Assembly (NCBI GenBank): GCA_003497545.1
Contig: DNNT01000293.1
Coordinates: forward strand, 1,172 to 6,210
Origin: Arenimonas sp.
GTDB taxonomy: Bacteria; Pseudomonadota; Gammaproteobacteria; Xanthomonadales; Xanthomonadaceae
DNA: 5,039 bases
Direction: 5' to 3'
The position numbers and the translations under genes were made by a program. The notes below the pieces were generated by a model. It ran no database searches, was not told where the DNA came from, and worked only from the letters and a program-made list of their open reading frames with translations. Below, piece by piece: positions 1 through 3,841 of the stretch (position 1 is the first letter of the stretch; every line of letters starts with the position of its first letter).

Positions 1-1
1 C

Positions 2-6
2 AAGGA
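2..6 (+). promoter_or_regulatory. Shine-Dalgarno of comEA
   Basis: AAGGA, six bases before the ATG at 13. It fixes the start chosen for the ComEA-like gene. Confidence 0.7.
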
Positions 7-12
7 CCCGCC

Positions 13-351
13 ATGACCAAGACCACGACCCTGATCACTTCGCTGCTGCTGTCGGCCTTCCTGGCTGGCGGCGCCTTCGCCGCCGAGAAGGTGGACATCA
101 ACCAGGCCGACGCGGCCACCCTCGACCGCGTGCTCGACGGCGTCGGCCCGGCCAAGGCCGAGGCCATCGTCGCCCACCGCAAGCAGCACGGCGCGTTCCG
201 CAGCGCCGACGAGCTGGCCGAGGTGAAGGGCATCGGCCTTTCGCTGGTGGAACAGAACCGCGACCGCATCAGCGTGGGCGCCGGGGCCGCCAAGGCCCGC
301 GCCCCGGCCGCCACGCCCGCGCCGGCCGCGGAGCCCGCTGGCGGCGAGTGA
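13..351 (+). CDS. comEA: ComEA-family helix-hairpin-helix DNA-binding protein, secreted
   Basis: This 112-residue protein resembles the short standalone ComEA proteins of Gram-negative bacteria, which bind double-stranded DNA in the periplasm during uptake for natural transformation. Residues 1-23 form a signal peptide: basic start, a hydrophobic run (LITSLLLSAFLAGG), and an A-F-A cleavage site before residue 24. Residues about 28-88 carry the paired helix-hairpin-helix fold. The first hairpin is LDGVGPAKAEAIV (41-53), and a linker with the family pattern HRKQHGAFRSADEL follows. The second hairpin is VKGIG (71-75). Residues 89-112 are a low-complexity Ala/Pro tail. AAGGA at 2-6 lies six bases before the ATG and supports this start. 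The gene ends in an intrinsic terminator, so it appears to be the last of its transcript; anything upstream is outside the window. The family call is firm. A role in competence is inferred from the family, since similar small HhH proteins occur in strains not known to be competent. Confidence 0.9.
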   Translation: MTKTTTLITSLLLSAFLAGGAFAAEKVDINQADAATLDRVLDGVGPAKAEAIVAHRKQHGAFRSADELAEVKGIGLSLVEQNRDRISVGAGAAKARAPAATPAPAAEPAGGE

Positions 352-375
352 ACCCGGTTTCCCCGGATCCCCCTT

Positions 376-401
376 GGCCCGGCCCCGGCCGGGCCCTTTT
401 T
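376..401 (+). terminator. Rho-independent terminator after comEA
   Basis: GGCCCGGC (376-383) pairs perfectly with GCCGGGCC (388-395) around a four-base loop. The stem is followed one base later by five T residues (397-401). This is a compact GC stem plus U-tract, 24 bases after the comEA stop codon. It should separate comEA transcription from the transposase gene that starts 16 bases further on, so the latter needs its own promoter or read-through. Confidence 0.8.
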
Positions 402-406
402 CCCGC

Positions 407-412
407 GAGGAG
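407..412 (+). promoter_or_regulatory. Shine-Dalgarno of the RAYT gene
   Basis: GAGGAG ends five bases before the ATG at 418. It favours this start over the in-frame ATG four codons later (430). It sits directly after the comEA terminator, so little room is left for a promoter. Confidence 0.7.
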
Positions 413-417
413 TTCCC

Positions 418-918
418 ATGCCCCCGCCGATGCCGGTGCACGACCGGCCCGACCGTGGCCTGCGCAGCATCCGCCTGGAGCGGCGCTCGGTGCCCGGCAG
501 CACCTACCTGCTCACGGTGGCCACGCTGTACCGGCGGCCCGTGTTCCTTGACGACGAGGCCGCGCGCGCCGTCTGCCGCGTCCACACCGCGCAGTGGCCC
601 TGGCGCGACAGCGCCGTGCTGGCCTGGGTGCTGATGCCCGACCACTGGCAGGGCCTGGTGACGCTGGGCGAGCGTGACAGCCTGTCCACCCTGGTGGGGC
701 GCTTCAAGGCGCTCACCTCGCGCGCGGTGCAGGGCCACCACCGCGTGAACGGTTGGCTTTGGGGCCGTGGCTTCAACGACCGCGTGCTCGGCGCCGACGA
801 AGACGCCATGGCGGCGGCCCGGCACCTCGTCGGCCTGCCGCTGCGCGCCGGGTTGGTGGCGCGCCTGGGCGACTACGCCTATTGGAACACCGCCTGGTTG
901 TTCCCCGGCGAGGCTTGA
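418..918 (+). CDS. RAYT-like (REP-associated) Y1 transposase with substituted active site
   Basis: This 166-residue protein belongs to the REP-associated tyrosine transposase group of the Y1/HUH superfamily. Those enzymes nick single-stranded DNA at REP palindromes with a catalytic Tyr and a metal-binding His-hydrophobic-His pair. Family marks are a beta strand GSTYLLTVATLYRRPVF (27-43), AWVLMPDHW (69-77), L-x-x-LVGRFKALTSRAV (89-104), WLWGRGFNDR (113-122), ARHLVGLPLRAGLV (134-147) and GDYAYWNTAWL (151-161). The length is normal and there is no internal stop. Residues expected to be catalytic look changed. The HUH motif reads H76-W77-Q78, so the second His is Gln. The position equivalent to the nucleophile in the usual Y-I/V-x-x-N-P pattern is His136, and the Asn of that pattern is Leu140. 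Asn120 replaces the His of the usual GFHDR stretch. The gene is therefore probably catalytically dead, either decaying or kept for DNA binding. No convincing REP element flanks it. Confidence 0.85.
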   Translation: MPPPMPVHDRPDRGLRSIRLERRSVPGSTYLLTVATLYRRPVFLDDEAARAVCRVHTAQWPWRDSAVLAWVLMPDHWQGLVTLGERDSLSTLVGRFKALTSRAVQGHHRVNGWLWGRGFNDRVLGADEDAMAAARHLVGLPLRAGLVARLGDYAYWNTAWLFPGEA

Positions 919-927
919 AGCCGCCGG
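905..927. other. Imperfect hairpin spanning the RAYT stop codon
   Basis: CCGGC (905-909) pairs with GCCGG (923-927) and GGCT (912-915) with AGCC (919-922). The stem has a two-base GA bulge, and the loop TGA is the stop codon of the RAYT gene. A bulged stem recalls REP hairpins, but the expected GTAG/GGAG-type tetranucleotide at the 5' foot is absent and no T-tract follows. It may be a remnant or chance in GC-rich DNA. Confidence 0.25.
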
Positions 928-979
928 AGGCCGCAAGGGTTAATCTTGGGCTATCGCCGACCAATGTTGGATTCGACCC

Positions 980-1465
980 ATGGTTTCGATTGAGTTCGCA
1001 AACGAGCTGGTTCAGCTGCTGAGTGTTCCGGTTGCGGTTGTGGCTTTTGTCCACGCCAAGCATCGCGAGCGAATTGACCGCCAGAAGGGGACGTTCACCA
1101 GTCTTGGCGATCGTTACACGTCCTTCCTGCGGCTGTGCCTGGAGCATCCGGATCTGCCACTTTTCGGCACGAACTATCGCTCGAACGTATTGGCTGAACT
1201 CAGCGCCGAGCAGCGTTTGAAGACGGAAATCGTGTTCTGCGAGCTGGTGGGCCTGCTGGAATCCGCGTTCCTGCTCTATCGCGAACACAGGGGGAGTAAG
1301 ATGCACCGGGACCAGTGGGAGGGTTGGGAAGCCTATGCGGAGGAATACTTCAGCAATCCCGCTTTCCGCGCCCTCTGGCCTGAGATCTCGCGCCAGTTTG
1401 ACAAAGAGTTCCAAGCGACGATGAACGGGCTTGCCGCGAATGCGCCTGCTGCACCTGCCGGCTAA
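980..1465 (+). CDS. Hypothetical protein with N-terminal hydrophobic segment
   Basis: I cannot assign a function to this 161-residue protein. Residues about 9-24 (ELVQLLSVPVAVVAFV) form one short hydrophobic stretch followed by a basic run (HAKHRERIDRQK). This suggests a membrane anchor with the rest in the cytoplasm. The remainder looks helical, with YTSFLRLCLEHPDLPLF (46-62), a hydrophobic helix near 80-98, and an aromatic C-terminal part WEGWEAYAEEYFSNPAFRALW (starts near 113). The pattern W-x-x-W-x-x-Y then FR-x-x-W then F resembles small anchored proteins of unknown function in many bacteria; this is recollection, not a search. Three sampled 60-base lines in its first half are 53-60 percent GC, against about 77 percent for a line of the RAYT gene, so recent acquisition is likely. 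No good Shine-Dalgarno precedes the ATG; GGA at 969-971 is the best. Its last nine codons run into the next gene. Confidence 0.75.
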   Translation: MVSIEFANELVQLLSVPVAVVAFVHAKHRERIDRQKGTFTSLGDRYTSFLRLCLEHPDLPLFGTNYRSNVLAELSAEQRLKTEIVFCELVGLLESAFLLYREHRGSKMHRDQWEGWEAYAEEYFSNPAFRALWPEISRQFDKEFQATMNGLAANAPAAPAG

Positions 1466-2042
1466 CGATTACCGCCGCGAACGCTGGCGCAACGAACGCG
1501 GCTGGACGCGGGAAATCCACCGCCATCCCGAAGGCGTCGCCGACTGGCTCTGGCGCGCCTCGATCGCCGAGATCGACCAGGACGCGCCGTTTTCCGCTTT
1601 CCCGGGCTGCGACCGCGAGCTGGTGCTGCTGGCGGGCGAGGGCATGCACCTGCACTTCGACGACGGCGAGACGCACACCCTTCTGCCGCCGCACGACCGC
1701 CTGCGATTCGCCGGCGAACGGCCGCTGCGGGCCGAGCTGCTGTCCGGTCCCACCCATGACTTCAACCTCATGTGGCGCCGGGATGCGGTCGAGGCCACGC
1801 TGCTGCACCGGCCACTGGTGGGGCCCATGGTGTTCTTCGCCGAGCCGGGCGTGACCTGGCTGGCGCACCTGATCCGCGGCCAGGCCTGGTTCAAGGACCT
1901 GGCCCGGCCGCTGCGGCTGGAGCAGGGCGACAGCGTGCTGCTGCTGCCCGACCCGGACGGGCCCTCGCGGCTGATCCTCGAGGGCGGCGGCGAACTGCTG
2001 CTTGCAAAGCTGAACCCCGCCGGCACGACGACGGCGATTTGA
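1440..2042 (+). CDS. HutD/Ves family protein (DUF886, cupin fold)
   Basis: The protein is 200 residues from the ATG at 1440. HutD family members are double beta-barrel cupin-like proteins; HutD limits histidine-utilisation operon activity in pseudomonads, and E. coli Ves is a relative. Family signatures are clear: W-R-N-E-R-G-W-T-R-E-I (16-26), RASIAEIDQDAPFSAFPGCDR (from about 39), LLAGEGMHLHFDDG (63-76), FAGERPLRAELLSGPTHDFNLM (from 90), and a C-terminal barrel half LEQGDSVLLLP. No hut enzyme gene is visible, so the link to histidine is uncertain and a different small-molecule role is possible. The start is ambiguous: an in-frame TTG at 1431 would add MPR, but homologs as I remember them begin at MRLLHLP. 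No strong Shine-Dalgarno is seen for either. The gene overlaps the preceding one by 26 bases, so it may be translationally coupled to it. Confidence 0.85.
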   Translation: MRLLHLPANDYRRERWRNERGWTREIHRHPEGVADWLWRASIAEIDQDAPFSAFPGCDRELVLLAGEGMHLHFDDGETHTLLPPHDRLRFAGERPLRAELLSGPTHDFNLMWRRDAVEATLLHRPLVGPMVFFAEPGVTWLAHLIRGQAWFKDLARPLRLEQGDSVLLLPDPDGPSRLILEGGGELLLAKLNPAGTTTAI

Positions 2043-2114
2043 GTTCGGTCAAGCTGGTTTGGCCCGCCAGGCCTTAGCCTGCACGTATTCCCTGGATTCG
2101 AGGCGACAGGCCCC

Positions 2115-2897
2115 ATGCCTACGGTGCTGTTCGAGCGCGACAACCATCGCGTGGTGGTATTCAATGACTTGGTGCGCGGCGATGACGGCGTGCAGGCGAA
2201 CCAGTTCCTGGTCCAGCACGGCAACCAGTCGGCGCTGATCGATCCGGGCGGCGCACTGCTGTATACGCCGCTGAACCTGGCGATCAGTCGTTATGTTCAA
2301 CCCAAGGACCTGACCTACATCTGCGCTTCCCACCAGGACCCGGACATCATCGGCGCCGTGGACCGGTGGCTGATGTACACGCCAGCCACCGTCGTGTGTT
2401 CACGCCTTTGGGGGCGCTTCGTGCCGCACAGCGTGCCGCACTACCAGAAGAACACGGGCACCGACCGCTACCTGCTGCTCGACGACGACGGCGGGCTGAT
2501 CCCGATGGGTGGCACCGAACTCATGGCCCTGCCGGCGCACTTCCTGCATTCGGTCGGCAACTTCAGCTTCTACGATCCGGTGAGCCGCATCCTCTTCCCC
2601 GGCGACATCGGTTCGTCGCTCGTTCCCTCCGGTGCGCCCTACGAGCCGGTGGAAGAATTCGCCGCGCATTCGAAGACGATGCTCGGCTTCCACCGCCGCT
2701 ACATGGCCTCCCGGCGGGTCACGAGGTTGTGGGCCGGGATGGTTCGCGAGTTGGACCCGCTGATGCTCGTGCCCCAGCACGGCCTGCCGATGCGTGGCGC
2801 GGCGATCCCGGCCTTCCTCGAGTGGCTGGAGAATCTCGATTGCGGCGTGGACCTGCTGGGGCCGGCCGATTACCGCATTCCCCGGCGGCACGCCTGA
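2115..2897 (+). CDS. MBL-fold metallo-hydrolase with flavodiiron/ODP-like diiron site
   Basis: This 260-residue protein is a single metallo-beta-lactamase-fold domain of the flavodiiron (ROO/FDP) and oxygen-binding diiron protein branch. The ligands can be read off. H73-Q-D75-P-D77 replaces the FDP motif H-x-E-x-D. H145 (in FLHSVGNF) and D164 (in LFPGDIG) are 19 residues apart, as in FDPs, and H222 (in VPQHGLP) completes the set. The residue after D77 is Ile, where hydrolases have His, which argues against a classical zinc hydrolase such as glyoxalase II. There is no flavodoxin or rubredoxin domain, so any O2 or NO reduction would need an outside electron donor. Alternatively the protein may sense or bind oxygen, as the Treponema ODP does. 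Only a weak Shine-Dalgarno (ACAGG, 2106-2110) precedes the ATG. It stands alone after a 72-base gap from the HutD gene. The fold and metal site are well supported; the function is inferred. Confidence 0.85.
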   Translation: MPTVLFERDNHRVVVFNDLVRGDDGVQANQFLVQHGNQSALIDPGGALLYTPLNLAISRYVQPKDLTYICASHQDPDIIGAVDRWLMYTPATVVCSRLWGRFVPHSVPHYQKNTGTDRYLLLDDDGGLIPMGGTELMALPAHFLHSVGNFSFYDPVSRILFPGDIGSSLVPSGAPYEPVEEFAAHSKTMLGFHRRYMASRRVTRLWAGMVRELDPLMLVPQHGLPMRGAAIPAFLEWLENLDCGVDLLGPADYRIPRRHA

Positions 2898-2901
2898 TTC
2901 C

Positions 2902-3216
2902 CTAGCGGTCGTCCCGGGTCCAGACGGCGCCGTCCTCCACCTTCACCGGGAACTTCGGCACCGGCGCATAGGCCGGGGCGCACAGGGCTTCGCCCGTGCG
3001 CAGGTCGAAGCGCGCGCCGTGCAGGGCGCACTCGACCTGGCCGCCGCTGATGGCGCCGGCGCTGAGCTCGAAGTCCTCGTGCGTGCACTGGTCTTCCACG
3101 GCGTAGAAGTCGCCGTCGAGGTTCACCACCAGGATCGGCGTGTCGCCGTCCCAGGCCACTTTCGACTCGCCCGGAAGCAGTTCGGACGTGGCGCAGACGC
3201 GCACCCAGCCGCTCAC
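2902..3216 (-). CDS. Rieske [2Fe-2S] ferredoxin (NirD/BphF-like)
   Basis: This is a 104-residue Rieske protein of the non-heme dioxygenase ferredoxin/NirD type, a soluble cytoplasmic electron carrier. Cluster ligands are C44-T-H46 and C63-A-L-H66, with 16 residues between the two pairs and the usual following GARFDLRTGE. It lacks a signal or membrane segment, unlike bc1-complex Rieske proteins. It starts with GTG at 3216-3214, overlapping the TGA of the acetyltransferase gene as GTGA. GGAGAAGG (3228-3221) upstream gives a good ribosome site, so translation is probably coupled. No oxygenase or reductase subunit is in view. The same gene commonly sits beside sufS in xanthomonads (from memory), where a role tied to Fe-S metabolism or general electron transfer is likelier than aromatic degradation. 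It ends 4 bases from the convergent MBL gene. Confidence 0.9.
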   Translation of the reverse strand: MSGWVRVCATSELLPGESKVAWDGDTPILVVNLDGDFYAVEDQCTHEDFELSAGAISGGQVECALHGARFDLRTGEALCAPAYAPVPKFPVKVEDGAVWTRDDR

Positions 3217-3746
3217 AGGGCCTTCTCCAGCACTTCGAAGCGCAGGTCCGGGCGCAGCGGGATGCCGAAGCGCTCGTCGCCGTAGGGGAAGGGCTTGGTG
3301 ACGCCGGTGCGGCGGTAGCCGCGTCGTTCGTACCAGGCGATGAGCTCGTCGCGCACGTCGATCACGGTCATGCGCATCACGGCCATGCCGTAGTCCTCGC
3401 GGGCGATGCGCTCGGCCTCGGCCATCATGGCCTTGCCCAGGCCGCTGCGCTGGAGCGTGGGCGCCACGGAGAACATGCCGAAGTAACCGGCGCCGTCTTC
3501 CACCGCGACGTGGGCGCAGGCCACCAGCGTGTCGCCGCGGAAGGCCAGCAGCACCTGGCTCTGCGGCCGGAGGATGTTGGCCAGAACGTCTTCGGCATTG
3601 GTGCGGCGGCCGTCGAGCAGGTCGGCCTCGGTGGTCCAGCCGGCGCGGCTGGCATGCCCGCGATACGCCGATTCCACCAGGGCGACAATGGCATCGACAT
3701 CAGCCGGCAATGCGGCTCGAAACGAAACAGGCAGCGACCAACTCAT
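3213..3746 (-). CDS. GNAT-family N-acetyltransferase
   Basis: This 177-residue protein has the GCN5-related acetyltransferase fold, which transfers acetyl from acetyl-CoA to an amine; the substrate cannot be told. The N-terminal part has FRAALPADVDAIVALVESAYRG (from residue 9) and the subfamily stretch GWTTEADLLDGRRT (36-49). Strand beta4 and motif A follow: YFGMFSVAPTLQRSGLGKAMM (from 88), with the pyrophosphate-binding Q99-R-S-G102-L-G104. Motif B is near WYERRGYRRTG (from about 138). It lies 91 bases after sufS and overlaps the Rieske gene by 4 bases, so all three probably share an mRNA. No Shine-Dalgarno is visible before the ATG at 3746, and a long inverted repeat lies 14 bases upstream, so expression may be weak or controlled by that structure. 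The family call is firm; the role in a suf transcript is unknown. Confidence 0.9.
   Translation of the reverse strand: MSWSLPVSFRAALPADVDAIVALVESAYRGHASRAGWTTEADLLDGRRTNAEDVLANILRPQSQVLLAFRGDTLVACAHVAVEDGAGYFGMFSVAPTLQRSGLGKAMMAEAERIAREDYGMAVMRMTVIDVRDELIAWYERRGYRRTGVTKPFPYGDERFGIPLRPDLRFEVLEKAL
3221..3228 (-). promoter_or_regulatory. Shine-Dalgarno of the Rieske gene inside the GNAT gene
   Basis: On the minus strand GGAGAAGG lies four bases before the GTG start at 3216. It supports this unusual start codon and the GTGA overlap with the acetyltransferase stop. Confidence 0.6.
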
Positions 3747-3760
3747 CGAATATGAACCAT

Positions 3761-3841
3761 GTGAACCAGGTTGATTTTATCCAACCCGGTACACGGGCGG
3801 CGGGAAAATGAACCTGGTTGGATAAAATCAACCTGGTTCAC
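3761..3841. repeat. 81-bp element with perfect 26-bp inverted arms (MITE-like or regulatory)
   Basis: The left arm (3761-3786) starts GTGAACCAGGTTGATTTTAT and is the exact reverse complement of the right arm (3816-3841), with 26 of 26 bases matching. The spacer is 29 bases (3787-3815). The arms are AT-richer than the genes around them. Within each arm GGTTG and CAACC flank an eight-base AT-rich core, so each arm is nearly palindromic itself. The element fills almost the whole gap between sufS and the GNAT gene, and its outer right edge contains the sufS stop codon. I see no clear target-site duplication (CAT on the left, TGG on the right). It could be a short non-autonomous element, a site for a dimeric regulator, or a structured intercistronic RNA that alters processing. 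Pairing is directly visible; the role is inferred. Confidence 0.9.
3805..3840 (-). terminator. Possible intrinsic terminator or attenuator after sufS
   Basis: Read on the minus strand, TGAACC (3840-3835) and GGTTG (3833-3829) pair with CAACC (3820-3816) and GGTTCA (3814-3809). The stem has 11 pairs with one A-A mismatch and an eight-base loop. It is followed at once by TTTT (3808-3805) and then CCC. The stem begins with the sufS TGA. The U-run is short, so termination may be partial, letting some transcripts reach the GNAT and Rieske genes. The hairpin competes with the full 26-bp pairing of the two arms. Confidence 0.5.

Noticed and set aside
946..974. Possible promoter before the hypothetical gene (TTGGGC with a downstream AT stretch)
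   Set aside because: No -10-like hexamer lies at 16-18 bases spacing. The match is too poor to report.
773..1414. Long minus-strand open frame (213 codons) opposite the RAYT and hypothetical genes
   Set aside because: It has no recognisable domain, ends in an Arg-rich low-complexity tail, and lies opposite two better-supported genes. It is typical of antisense frames in GC-rich DNA.
2068..2081. Small hairpin CAGGC-CTTA-GCCTG after the HutD gene
   Set aside because: The five-base stem has no following T-tract on either strand. It is too weak to call a terminator.
1469..2224. Long minus-strand open frame (251 codons) opposite the HutD gene
   Set aside because: The plus-strand frame has clear HutD motifs. 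The antisense product is Ser/Arg-rich without a domain and crosses a gene boundary.
2366..2905. Second plus-strand frame inside the MBL gene
   Set aside because: Its Ala/Arg/Pro-rich product has no family motifs, whereas the MBL frame carries all metal ligands. It is a shadow frame.
2923..2934. Perfect 12-bp palindrome GACGGCGCCGTC
   Set aside because: It lies within the Rieske coding sequence (codons for EDGAV) and is explained by GC-rich codon choice.
3761..3841. The inverted repeat as a REP/BIME target of the RAYT at 418-918
   Set aside because: The arms are AT-rich and lack the GTAG/GGAG-type tetranucleotide at the hairpin foot. The RAYT is nearly 3 kb away with altered catalytic residues, so there is no sequence basis to link them.
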